The translations under genes and the position numbers were made by a program. Below, piece after piece: positions 1 to 11,412 of a DNA stretch of 64,000 nucleotides (position 1 is the first letter of the stretch; every line of letters begins with the position of its first letter). Source of the stretch: Phorcus lineatus (lineage: Eukaryota; Mollusca; Gastropoda; Trochida; Trochidae). The stretch spans positions 16,392,161-16,456,160 of the forward strand of contig OV121098.1 in the NCBI GenBank assembly GCA_921293015.1, written 5' to 3'. Under the pieces are notes generated by a model that saw nothing but the letters and a program-made list of their open reading frames with translations, had not been told where the DNA came from and did no database searches.

Positions 1-545
1 CACACAAAGAAACTAGCTGAGTGATTTATCGTCTTTCTGCAGCCATATAGAATGTATATATATGTATAATCATTTGAATATGATAGAAGAGATTGATTTG
101 ATCTAGGTAGATGGATGGAGAACCACCTTCTTAATTATGTACAGAGTTTTGTTTGAATGGTTAGTTTTTATATCGATGTAACATACCAGCAGCAGTGATA
201 TGATGTTATATTCCACATAATGTATTATTGATAGTACTTGTTTACTTAGTAATAACACAACTTTTCTTTAAACAAATATTTTAATCAATAAAATGTAGAA
301 AAATCTATTTTGCTATGGTAACATGATAAATTCTCTTTATTGAAAGACTAGCTGGCTCGCCTCTTACGCTTAGGAACATAGTGAAATATTGAAAAGGTTG
401 GTTGCTGGTTTCTCAAATTTCTTTGACAATGAAAATAATACTTTTTTTCGTCATTATTATGCTTTATTAGTCTTGTAATATATTTTGAAGTCATCAAAAC
501 TGTAAGTTCAAAACTTGTTAAAACCATGTCCTAGCAAATATAACA

Positions 546-563
546 TGTCATGTCGACATGACA
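546..563. other. Perfect 18-bp palindrome
   Basis: The sequence TGTCATGTCGACATGACA reads identically on both strands. A partial echo, CGACATGACG, lies at about 580-589. It could be a binding site for a dimeric factor. No function is assigned. Confidence 0.5.
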
Positions 564-718
564 CAATGAACACTATAACGACATGACGTTTTTTCTATAA
601 TATTTTGTTTCGAATTTTAGTTTGACAGTTGCCAGTCTATGAAGTGAAGTTGTAAATTACAAAGAGAAATATGTCCATATCACACGTTAAAATTTTGGCA
701 TTTATGTCTTAAACACAG

Positions 719-797
719 TTTGACAATGGGATTATGATATCCTTTATCAACGAACACATGATACAGTTATACAATCCTTATCTAAAATATATGCAAG
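719..797 (+). other. Possible internal coding exon (weak)
   Basis: The segment follows an AAACACAG acceptor-like end at 718, stays open for 26 codons in frame 1 and stops at CAAG followed by GTAAAC at 798. The translation starts FDNGIMISFINEHM and ends near YNPYLKYMQ, then leaves one base. The polypyrimidine tract before the acceptor is poor. Short open segments between AG and GT are common by chance in DNA like this, so the call is a lead only. No family is recognised. Confidence 0.1.
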
Positions 798-1431
798 GTA
801 AACAGTCATATAGACTGTGAGCAGTAATATATGATGACTTAAAATGGTAAAAATGTGCCCAATAAACATTGAATATCACTGGTGCTAGCTGGAACAGGAA
901 ATTTATTACAGAATTTCAACGTCTTGTGTCTCCTTCAAACCAGATGAAAACAAAAAAATATTGAGATGAAAAAAAAGATTTTCTCCATTCATAGCGATAA
1001 GTTCTGCTCCACTGCTTCTATTTACAGTAGCCCAGATGAATTACGATTTTATCGATTGAACTGTAATATAAAGCTAGATCAAGACAGATGTCACTTTTTG
1101 ACTCAAAGTTGCACATTTCTTTTACTTTATACATTTTGCGATAAAATCAGAAATTTACAAAAAGATTCAGATGTTGCACAAATCCGATCTCAATTTTGGT
1201 AATATACAACAATCTTTCATCGAATTGATTTACATTTTAACGATGTTAGCCTCATTGTGAGTTTGACGATATTTTACAAATGCCACCCCTCTCCTTGCTT
1301 CAATCAAATACAAATCTAGATTTGATTTTATAAAATAGAAATCCCATGCACATCACTGTTCAATTTTTGTATAAATGTTAGGATACCTAAAAGTGTTGAT
1401 TTGATACTTTTACTTTCTCTTTTTCAAACAT

Positions 1432-1490
1432 ACGCCGCTAATGGCTGAAATATTGCCAAAGCGGCGTTAAACAATAACTCACTCACTCAA
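1432..1490 (+). mobile_element. SINE 3' tail, plus orientation
   Basis: The segment runs ACGCCGCTAATGGCTGAAAT, then a GCGGCGTTAAAC core, and ends in ACTCACTCACTC. The same tail, diverged, ends the full SINE at 20858 and appears inverted at 63757-63805. No tRNA-like head precedes it, so this is a 5'-truncated copy. I associate the tail with gastropod, especially abalone, genomes. Confidence 0.75.
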
Positions 1491-2790
1491 TTTCAAACAT
1501 GTGTTCCTTTGGTTGCCAGTAACAAACTGAAAGAATTTCTAATTTGTAAAGCTCTTTAATAAAGGTTAGGTAGTACCAATCCCATATTCTGAAACCCTAC
1601 ACAATCTTGCATAGACAGTAATGTTGGTTAGTGGTTGACCAATATTTGTTCGAGGGGGGTGGGGGGGTGTTAGGGGCATTATGTCAAAAAAAGGATTTTA
1701 TTATGTTAACAATTTAAAAAACTTATAAAGATGAAATAAATGCATTGAATATTCAAAGATTAATAATTAATGAGCAGATTAATCAGCATGCTAGCATGAA
1801 TACCCGATATCATTTCACAATATTCTTCTATTGAGTGAATGTGAGCCAGTCTTGATCGAATTGTTAAATCTTGAGCAACCAAAATGAAACACATGCTTCA
1901 ATTGAATAAATAATGAAAATAATCATAATAAAGAGATATAATATGTTTAAACAGGAGTGTTCCTTCAAAGTATTTTTCTACAAAAAATGTCCAAGGAATC
2001 ACAAAGGAAGCTGATCAATCTCCTGTTGTCAGAGTTGAGAGAAAGGCTGTTCCCGACTCTTAAGATGAGATCTTCAGAATCATCACATATTAAACAGTAA
2101 TAATAAACAAATTCAATCCAAAGTTAAAATTAAAGTTGTCGGATAGTGATCTATTTTGTGAAGTTCCCATATATAAACTATCCCTATTTATCATTCACCA
2201 TGTGAAATGTGTATTACTTAAGAGTTTCATTTTTCGTAAAAATTCGGAAAACAACATGCTTTCACAACTAACCAGAAAAGTTGTATTGTTATATTTCTAT
2301 TGTATCATGCAACACGTGTACAAACACTGTATTTAGCACCATTGTTTGCTGTTCACCATAGAAATGCGTTTTACTTTCAACTCACATTTCAATAAAACTC
2401 AAATCTTGACAGTTGAACAGTAATCTCTGTCAAATAGACTAAAACTGCTGCAATTGAGTCTGTTAAATGAACCGTTTTCAGCGTCTTTTCTCCGAGCCGT
2501 TGATAGATTTTGTGAAGAAGTGAATAGCAGCATGATCTCTGGGTATCGAGAGCACAAAGGTTGGCGCTATGCAGTGGTCGGCTTTTGAGCAAGCAACATG
2601 CATTTCAAAATTTACCATTGTTGGTTGTGTAGGTTGTGTGTATAACATATGCAATGTTTGCTTTTGGGTCTCAGCACTTTGTATGGTGTCATTGTCGTGA
2701 GCAACGATAGCAACCGGAACACACTCTACCGGAGAAGTTCATGTTATTTGGTTTTGAAGATCTTACCCTGTACACTTTCACTCCCGCTCC
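1491..2790. other. Unique AT-rich DNA, no supported gene
   Basis: A short G-rich tract lies near 1650-1675. The frames at 2136-2336, 2389-2592 (minus) and 2649-2900 show no motif. The last overlaps dispersed repeat A. Confidence 0.45.
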
Positions 2791-2955
2791 GTGATTTTCA
2801 TAACATATTATTTACCTTTGATACGAAGCTAAAGGTCATATGTGGTGATATAAAATCAAAACATCTTAACTTTTCATGTCCAAAAGATTTATATATATGA
2901 CAAATACTGGCTCTCCATGAAAATCTAAATACAGCCTTACAGGTGTAGATATCAC
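2791..2955 (+). repeat. Dispersed repeat A, copy 1
   Basis: About 165 bp aligns by eye in the same orientation to 54369-54542. Shared blocks include TTCATAACATATT, GTCATATGTGGTGATATAAA, ACATCTTAACTTTTCATGTC and GGTGTAGATATCA. The second copy differs by point changes and small indels, including extra bases near the 3' end. No TIR, poly(A) tail or target-site duplication was recognised, so the class is unknown. Confidence 0.75.
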
Positions 2956-4482
2956 GCTGGTTATGAATTGTCACAATCTTGAATTGACGCTGATTTAAGG
3001 AAAGACTTGACTATTCTTTAAGTGATAGATTCAAGATTTAGATACAAACTTTCTACAATGTGTGGAAAATAACACTGATGATGGTTTCCAGTAGGAAATA
3101 TCCTATTTACATCTAGAATGTTTATTATGAAATTTTATACATGGATATAAACTTGTCCCCAGTATGTAGGAATTGTTACCCAAAAAGTAGATCCTGAAAC
3201 ATACAAGTATTTAGGGGTGACAATTGACCTGAATTAACTATTGCAATTGTGACAGAATATTTCTATTTTTGTGATAGCAACAGACTATTGTGACACACTA
3301 TTGTGACAAATATTGCGATCGTTTTGAAACTGCACAAAATCTTTATCAGCTGTGATACCCTTAGGTTTTATAAGGAACAGATTTTACTATTTTGCATCAT
3401 TGCCCCAAGCTTCACTTCTTTAAAACTCATTTTCTCTCCCATATAGAAATAAAATGAATCCATATAAATTTGCTTGAAATACAAGTGCAAGTCACTATCA
3501 ATTAAGGAAACACTACTCTGTCAAAACAATTGATAGTGTACTTTACTATCAGTGCATCAATTGTGTTTTCAGGTTCCTTATCAATAAATTACTATTGAAA
3601 AGCCAATCTGTTAACGTACCTTTAACCCTACAAGTAAGAATCTTTTATAATGAGATTTCATATACATAAGAAAATGTTCATTGTAATTTTTTACGATATA
3701 TTGATATTTCTACCCTGAAATCATGACGGAATTTTTCTTAGCACAAGATTTGAGACGTAAGTACATGTAAAACTTGCTTAAAGTCCTTTATTTTTGCATC
3801 CTTGATTATTCGATCGACCATTATTGACCATTAGTCTGACGTCCATTATGAATATATCAAAGTCAATAAATCAGTTTCCGTTCTCACTTGTTGGTCATTT
3901 ATAAAAAATATTTACTTTTTCTCATATTTCATTTGTACCTGACTGTGCGTATGTATTGTTTGTTCTGCGTTCGTGTGGAATTGTTGTTTTTCCGCCAACA
4001 TTTCCCGAAATTCATAAAGCCTTAATTACTATTCATCGACATTCAATAATAGAACTAAAACTATCTGCCTTGCTGGAAACTGAGTCAATAATATTCTGTT
4101 TATATTGGTACTATACGTTTTTTGCATGAAAAAAGGCACATTTTTAAATGATTTGAATCAATTTTGTATGTTAATAAGATATGTCAAACATAAAACCAAA
4201 AATAAAAAAATCATAAAAGACATTCTAGAAGAAAGTTGTCCTTGCTGTTAAAGGTTGTCTATTATTGAACTTTGGCTGAGTGATAAAACTATTAAGATGT
4301 ATCTGTAATGTGAAGTTAACCACATTGAAATATTGAATTTGGTTTAACCGTAATTTTGGTTTGGCATTTTGTCACGATAATCCAATGAGAAATCGTATAA
4401 GAATTGCAACTTTCCGCTGCACTCGAAACTGTTTTTTGACAGTTTGGCAGCAAGGTTTAAATTAGCCAGTGATAAAGGCTGA
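2956..4482. other. Unique AT-rich DNA, no supported gene
   Basis: The only structure seen is a small inverted pair, CACTATCAATT and AATTGATAGTG, near 3492-3538. A TTTTCAG-like acceptor at 3572 followed by an open 61-nt stretch and GTAAGA at 3634 was too AT-rich to support an exon. Confidence 0.45.
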
Positions 4483-4545
4483 TAAGATAGGATAATCTTT
4501 ATTGTCCCAAAAGGGAAATTTGTTTTGTATAATTACGATTCTCCA
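4483..4545 (+). mobile_element. Retroelement 3'-end-like fragment
   Basis: The segment carries ATAATCTTTATTGTCCC followed by AAAAGGGAAATTTG. The wording ACTTTATTG...CCC...AGGGAAATT is a familiar 3' end of RTE-type LINEs and their SINE partners. A related fragment lies at 62776-62850. No reverse transcriptase sequence is attached. Confidence 0.45.
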
Positions 4546-5012
4546 GAAAGGTGATGACAACTAATAACATAATATTCAAAACAATTCATGTCAAAACAGT
4601 CAACATAGACTAGGATAGATAATTTACATATACATGAAAAACATGATGCAACATTAGGCAGAATTTAATTCTCTGGGGCAATGTAACGCCGTGCGGGGGA
4701 TGTTTTCTAATTTTTTTATGTTTATGTTATAAAAAAGGGTTATTAATGCATTCTTCATAATGATCTGTAGATTCATAGCTTATTGTTATTGATCGAGTAT
4801 ATAAGATATAGTAAAGTGTTATAGGGGAATAGTATTTCATATTGTGGTCAGGGGTATACATATTTTGTTGCTGAAATTAAAATAGTGAATTGAAAGGGTC
4901 TCAAAGAAATACTGTTTATTGAATGTAACTTAAGTAAATACTTCACATTCAGATAACTACTTTCTATGTTGAATTGATTCAATGAAACTAACTTGAAATA
5001 TTTTTTTTTCAG
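4546..5012. other. Unique AT-rich DNA, nothing recognised
   Basis: Single-copy AT-rich sequence that ends in a nine-T polypyrimidine run just before the AG at 5011-5012. Confidence 0.4.
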
Positions 5013-5071
5013 AAAATCTTTTAACTCCTGGTAACCACGGATACTGATAAAAGTTCAAGCCTATGGTCAAG
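5013..5071 (+). other. Possible non-coding exon
   Basis: The 59-nt segment has strong splice-like borders: nine T then CAG on the left, and CAAG followed by GTAAGC at 5072 on the right. All three frames contain stops, so it could only be an untranslated or lncRNA exon. RNA-seq would decide. The chance-match risk is high. Confidence 0.18.
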
Positions 5072-5979
5072 GTAAGCTGTTGTGTTTTTTAAATAACTGA
5101 ATCATTTAAAAAAAACAAGAACTGTTTATTCTATGCCAATTAAATGTGGTCAACATATAAAGCAATAAAAGCACAATAAGTATAACATTATGATGTATTA
5201 CATTCCATTTACAAATTAAAAATCTTTTTATTGACCTATATGAAATTAAATATGCACTTCATATAAACATTTAAAGAAAAATACAATATAAAAAAAGTAA
5301 CTCATCAAATAGAAGGTTCTTTCACTCCATTTCATTTCATTTGAAATTTAGAAAAGTTTAACTCTGAATCAAACATTTACCACATAAACGGCTAAATGTA
5401 AACAATATGTTGAAGTAATTTTAAAATCATAATCTGAAGAAGCTCATTTCCTAACAAATTATTTTATTGCAAATTGAATGTCATTTTACCTCATGCTGAT
5501 TTTCTAGTCAGTTGGGCAGATTTTGTTTTTTCTCACGAAGGGTAGTAAATATACAATAAAACATCTGGTGGACATGCATCGTCGATAAAGCGTGTGATGA
5601 TTTGGCAATGAAACACTTACGCTTACACAGGCTCTGTCCGAACATAAGGCTTTCAACCTTTGAGGAGCGTCTTATTGCATAGGAAGCCTTGTAATTAGTA
5701 GTCATGAGGGAAACGTGACGGGATGTTTCAACACAAGTAGTCTTATGGGAAATAGTATTTGATTGTTTATTGATTCCTGACAGGAGTATATGAGTCACAG
5801 ACGGCAATTTAATACGAGCTTGAAAAAAAATCGGTAGAAGATTAATAGTTTAATTTATTTTGAAATCGGAAATGTGTGATATATTGAGCAATTTTGGAGT
5901 TAAATTTTGTATTAACAGTCACATACTCAAGTCATCATCAGTGAAGAATGTATTGGGAGTGGTTTCTGTTTAAAATATT

Positions 5980-6009
5980 AAACGGTAGAGAATCTCCAAA
6001 ATTACCTGT
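5980..6009 (+). repeat. Repeated 29-nt word, copy 1
   Basis: AAACGGTAGAGAATCT followed closely by AAATTACCTGT recurs at 6805-6833 with few changes. The two sites are about 825 bp apart and the flanks do not align, so the word is isolated. It may be a remnant of an older duplication or a repeated regulatory word. Confidence 0.5.
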
Positions 6010-6804
6010 TATGTTTGCAAATGACGAATTGTTTCAATAAGTTAGATGTGGAAGATAAATTATTACAATGTGTATGTATTTCATTTAATTAATAAGAGGC
6101 ATCATTTGGGAAAAGATTGAAAATGAGTTAAAACTAATTAAAGTATAGAAAACAATTTTGATAATATTTGTTTAACTTGACACATTTAGATTACCATTTT
6201 TTATGAGTTTTGTTTATTATACATATTGCTCTAGTTTTGTTCCAATGTTCTATTATGTAGGTTGGATAAATGTGTAAATTTTCTATGAAACATTTTCAAA
6301 TGAGCAAAAAATCCCTGGCAACTGAAAGGAGATAATTTACACTCAAGATACATTTTCAATCCGATTGGATGCCTAAGGAGTTCCAAATGACAAATGTTTT
6401 TCAGTTTGTGTGAAAAAATTGCTGGATTTGAAACTAGTTGAAAACAAACTACTCTCTCTATTCCAAGAAACTAGATTCCCAAAGGCCACGGGCAAATATC
6501 TATCAAAACATTTGCAAGTTCCTTAAAACCAAGATGGATGCTTTTTGCATTCAGAAACGAAATCACATTTTCCTTACAACTAATCTTAATAGTGTGTCTG
6601 TCATCTGACATTACCCCTGGACATGTGTCTATTAAGCAACTGGATTTTACATGCTTCAGTTTAGTTGTCACATGAGTAGTACCATCGATTGAGCTCGTCT
6701 AGATTCCAGGTTTTTGTGACAAGCAGGCTGCCGAGCAGTGCTATTTATTGATCTCCTTCGACTGAAGAGTTCTTTTAGGGGTATCCAGAGAAAGGGTCAC
6801 AAAT

Positions 6805-6833
6805 AAACGGTAGAGAATCTTCAAATTACCTGT
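6805..6833 (+). repeat. Repeated 29-nt word, copy 2
   Basis: Partner of the word at 5980. It has the same AAACGGTAGAGAATCT start and AAATTACCTGT end, and lies in the GC-richer patch at 6470-7060. Confidence 0.5.
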
Positions 6834-9315
6834 CACCAATCCGTCATGGTTTTGGGGAGAGACTCGTGATGTTTTTAGTGTAAGATGACGGGAAGGAATG
6901 AGAATTTAAAAGCATCATCTTCACCTTTGATGCTTCGTATTTGTCAGTGAGACTTTGCTCTCACATCAAGATCTCACCGCTTTGAACACATATCGAATCT
7001 CTGTTGATGTCCCTGTACTGAGTTATCTCCCCTGGAGATCCGGAGAGGAGAATGAGTAAGTAATGGGGATCATTTCGGACTTAATTGATTGGAAAGAAAT
7101 ATTGATCAGAATAGGGAAAAAATATTGAAAAGATCAAAGAAAATATTGATGATGGTGAAGAAAATTCTGTTGAACTCTTCATACAGCTGAGCTAGTTTTA
7201 TGGCTGCTGAATGGGCTCGTTCAAGTGAAGTGTTAGAAGATGTTATGTTGTGTAATAAGTTGTCAGTAAACATTTTCAATTCTGAATGGCAAAGATGGAG
7301 ATTGAGTAGGGCGAGATGTCAATTGTACAAATAGGATATGAAACTTCCATGCATCAGAATCCTTTTTGAAATCGAATTTTAATTTTTTGAGTTTGTTTCT
7401 GCAAACTTACACATCTTGAAATATTCTGAATACTCTTTGAAGAAATTGACAAATGAAAAAAATTTAAGCAAAAACATAAAGCTTAAAGGCATGATCTAAT
7501 TTTTGTAATTAGAGATACTTAAAACAGTTTCCTACCAAATCATCTGAAATGTTGAAAAAGAGATTTAGTTGTTTTCCTGATTGTTTTTAAAGAACATATG
7601 AGACTTGAAGGATTTAACATTTTAAGGAATCTTGCTCATTTTTTCTCATCTATTAAACAATTACCAGTAAGTTATCATGGAATTTCCATTAGTCAGAGGG
7701 ATGAGATGAACAGCAGAGGCAAAATTTAACAGAAGAAAAATATTCTTAAAAAACATATTTGAGTCTAACATGTCAAACATTATCAATCGTGTAATTTCAT
7801 AGAGAAGTACTGACTGTTGCTGAAAATCTCTTTTTTAGTACCTGATTTAATGCAGTGACAATGTAAAAATTGGATTTAATTTAAGAAGAAGGTTACAGTT
7901 ATTGTTTATGGTTAGTTCAATTAAAAATGTTAAAATAGCTGGTTTTGGTTTTAAAACCGGACAATGTCACATTGCTTATTGGTACCAACAAGTTGAAGGT
8001 ATTTGGTATACTATTGGCACATTTCATAGCCAAATCATCTTCTATTAATAATACTTTATGTCACTTTAACTATTATTGTCATAGTTATTATTATTCTTAG
8101 AAATCCTTTTGATTGTAATGTGGTTTCTGTTGCAATACTCTATACTAATTTAATTCAAGGAGAAGGTCGCATTCATATTTTTTAGCACTTCGGCTAATCA
8201 TTTGACTAGAACTCTTCAATTTTAGGAGGTATATAAAAATTGATTCTATTTGGGAAGTCCATGGTAACCCTTGGCAACCCTGCATGCCCTCAAGAGCACA
8301 TTTGAGACTGTTGAGAAAACTATATCACTGTGAAAAAGTCTTCTTTTCGTAAAAGTGGGATTGAATTTTTCAAAACCAATTTAAAAGCCTTGGCGTTTGT
8401 GATAGACCTTATTAAGAAATGGAATTTGATCAAATTGATGGTGAATTTTGATATAACTGAGATTGGAATTTGGATTTATTTTTTAAGGTAGACGTCTTTC
8501 TTCTTATATCATGAAGGCTTATTCCTCAGAGTGGAATAAGTTGTCAAAGCGTGACATATATTTTATTCGAGAGCAAATATTTTTCTCTGTAAGCAATGTT
8601 AATATATTGGAAAAAGCCAAAAGGTTTATTCTTATCAAATTGAAATCTTTCTAAAAGATTGGGTGACAATCAATTGTCATACGCTTTATTTACATGTGAT
8701 TGAGAAGGGATTGAATTCACACTTAATCATTATGATATAAACTTATGAAATGTAGATGATTGAAAAATAAAGTTGGATCTTACATAACACAAATTTGAAA
8801 CATGAGGTTGTAAGATGAATATGTCACTGATGAATAGTTAAAGTGCACTTATAACATAAAGCTCAAAATCAACTAAGAGGTAAATTCATTGTGCATGTAT
8901 GTTTCAGTGAAGTCAATTAAACTAGTCGTGTAAATTCTTTTTTATATGAATTATAAATGAAACATGATGTATAAAAAAGGAGTTAATACACAGAAAATCT
9001 AAAGCTTAATTTAATTCAAGGGCAACAATATGTCAAATTTTCTTTTTAAAGATGCACAAATATCAAGGTAACTTTGGCTTAAGCCTCTGGGTAGCATTTC
9101 TATCTAAGGAGGGGGTTATTACTTATTAACAGGAAGAAAGCCCACCACACCAATGTGGCTTTGGTTTTCAATGAAACCTGTCTCTGTTTGTGTAGAACAT
9201 ATTCATTTCACGGTCTACTATACATACAAATATGTTTTTAAAGATCAACATTGATGAATACCTAAACACGGATAATAATAAATATTGCTTTTATTTTTTC
9301 TCTTCCTCAAACACG

Positions 9316-9460
9316 CTAGGTTACGGAAATGTTTCGTTCAGTTATAAACAGAATACTAAACTTCCTAACAAACTCGCTCGTTTTATACTTAATCATTAAC
9401 TCGTTTAATAAAAATAGTATCAAATGGAAGATTGTTTAGTATCCTCTATTTCTACATATA
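9316..9460 (+). repeat. Dispersed repeat B, copy 1
   Basis: Blocks match 62080-62281 in order: GGAAATGTTTCGTTCAGT, then ACTCGCTCGTTTTATAC, then ATAGTATCAAATGGAAG and TTAGTATCCTC. The copy at 62 kb is longer in the middle, so this one carries an internal deletion or the other an insertion. No coding content. Confidence 0.65.
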
Positions 9461-9488
9461 ACCAGTCAAATATTAGGTAAGAAATAGG

Positions 9489-9742
9489 CAATCTCTGTGT
9501 ATCCCATCGATCCCCTCCAACAGAGTGTACTTAATAGTTAGCCATTTTTTCCACATAACCTCTATTACAAGTGTAACAGTTTTAGGCTACAAGTATAACC
9601 TTTATACCAACCAATCAGGATTTGAGTTTTCTAGCCAAATAATGTTCCACTCATAAAAGCTAGCCATACTAGAGGTTATGTGGAAAAAAATGGCTTACTA
9701 AAAAATACACTCTGTAGCAGAGTATGGGATACACAGAGATTG
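9489..9742. mobile_element. Foldback MITE-like element
   Basis: Two arms of about 75 bp, 9489-9565 and 9669-9742, are inverted copies with a few mismatches and gaps. The left arm begins CAATCTCTGTGTATCCCAT and the right arm ends ATGGGATACACAGAGATTG. They contain GCCATTTTTTCCACATAACC and its complement. The roughly 100-bp spacer is unrelated. No convincing target-site duplication was seen and there is no transposase. Confidence 0.8.
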
Positions 9743-11222
9743 ATCATGGCATCCACATTATTCAAATTAGATGGATCAAAGGTCAAATGGATAATGGATA
9801 CGTGATCATAGTACTGATCAAGAAAACAAATGTTTAAAGAAACGAGCCTTGTATTTACATCAAAAGGTTCAAGACATGAGGCTGGTAGATGACAGGCAGC
9901 TGATGGCATGCTGAAATAGATTACAGTCTCCCTTTGAAATGGACGATAAATCATATATATATATCTACTTCTTGCATGTCAGCGACATCTTATCTAAGAT
10001 TTGGGTCGAGTTGAGATGTTTTCATGGCAATCAGAGGCATATTTTGATGGAATGATGCATTTTTACCAGCTTTTATGCTAAATGCCACTCGAGAATATTA
10101 TGCTTTTATGTTTGTTTATGTGAATTTACATTTGAGTGATGAAATCTGTCATTTTCTTTCTCTTTAATAAAAGAAATGTTGATTATTTTTAAAGATTATT
10201 TGAGTTGAGTGATATGTTACTTTGTTACTTGTTTAGTACAATGTTCAGAAGGAATTTTAGAAATAGATATTAGTTTTCTTTTAAATTTCAAAAAAAATGT
10301 GAAGAAGTTAATATATGTCACTGTGTGACATTTAATGTTTTAACATAACAATGAAAAAATGAACAATTTCATGAAATAAATTGACAAAGATATCATCTTA
10401 GACAGCAAAACGATGCAACCAGAATTTCTGTCTACATAAGCGATCTTTCATGTCAGAAAGAATGCTTTTAACTGATCTTTATTCATGAAACATAATTCTA
10501 AACTTTCTTTTTTGTTTTCAAAACACTCCTATAATTCACTGAAGTTTGTTTTTTCTGAAACCTTTTTTTTTAAACCTGTAAGAACAAGCCTAGAACAATT
10601 GTGAAGATTACGCTCTTGGCTGAAGCTCCAATTTAGTCAGAGACTAATCATTCTTGTGAACACGATGTTATCCCACTTCATCGTTCTTTGATGTGAAAGG
10701 CTTATGCTACATCTCTTAATAACTTTGTTTACATTCAAAACATCGAAGATATCAACTTCTGTTGAGCACATGATAACATAAAGATATTCCTTTGTAAAGA
10801 TTTCCATCACATTACAGGTGTTCAAAGAATTACTCGCACAAATACAGTTTTATTTATGGAAATTTTGTAAATCTTTTATGTTGAGTTCATTTAAAACCAA
10901 GGGACATTCAATTTCTTTAATTGAATTTTTTTTAAATAGATATGAAATGAATTTCAGGACTTGCATGTAGTCTCAAAACATTATTCAAGAGGTGAATATT
11001 TCAAATTCTTTTTATTTAAGACATGCCTCATATAGTATATAGTCCTATCGGGGATGTTTTTTCGAAATGAAATGCAAGGGGCATTCCAGTTTATGCATAA
11101 ATTTTATCAGTATATGATTATAATATAACCCTGTTGAAACATGTAACTGAGGGTAACATTTTGATTGATTTAGATTTGACAACTAGAGCGCACACTTGGT
11201 AAAATAAAACAAGACAAAGAAG
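9743..11222. other. Unique AT-rich DNA, no supported gene
   Basis: Short frames only (for example minus 10637-10825). No repeats recognised. A slightly GC-richer patch at 10610-10830 has no motif. Confidence 0.4.
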
Positions 11223-11412
11223 TGAAGCTTTGTTACAGCGTGACAAGGCTCTTGAAAATGTGTGGATAATCTATCGATTTTCTATCGATAATCTACTATT
11301 TTCATAATGTTGTAAAAGTAGTGAAAGTACAACCTCTTTTTCAAGTCATTTTCCTCAAAACATGATGGTGGACTGGATGCTGATAGGTCAGCCTCTTTAA
11401 GGATATAGAAGT
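11223..11412 (+). repeat. Dispersed repeat C, copy 1
   Basis: Aligns in the same orientation with 56998-57156. Shared blocks are GAAGCTTTG, TACAGC, ACAAGGC, then GGACTGGATGCTGATAGGTC against the related GCATGGATGCCGATAGGTC. This copy contains a small dyad, ATCTATCGATTTTCTATCGAT. Class unknown. Confidence 0.6.

Larger units (their letters stand above)
1..1431. other. Unique AT-rich DNA, no supported gene
   Basis: Apart from an 18-bp palindrome at 546-563 and a weak exon-like segment at 719-797, this stretch shows only AT-rich sequence with short frames. The 78-codon frame at 966-1202 has no recognisable motif. Confidence 0.5.
5072..9315. other. Long single-copy AT-rich stretch, no supported gene
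   Basis: No tRNA-like box, TIR pair or long tandem was found. A somewhat GC-richer patch lies at about 6470-7060, and a 29-nt word occurs at both 5980 and 6805. The 99-codon minus frame at 5508-5807 has no motif, acceptor or codon bias that I could defend. Confidence 0.45.

Noticed and set aside
3573..3633. 61-nt exon-like segment before GTAAGA
   Set aside because: Very AT-rich, low-complexity peptide and unremarkable composition.
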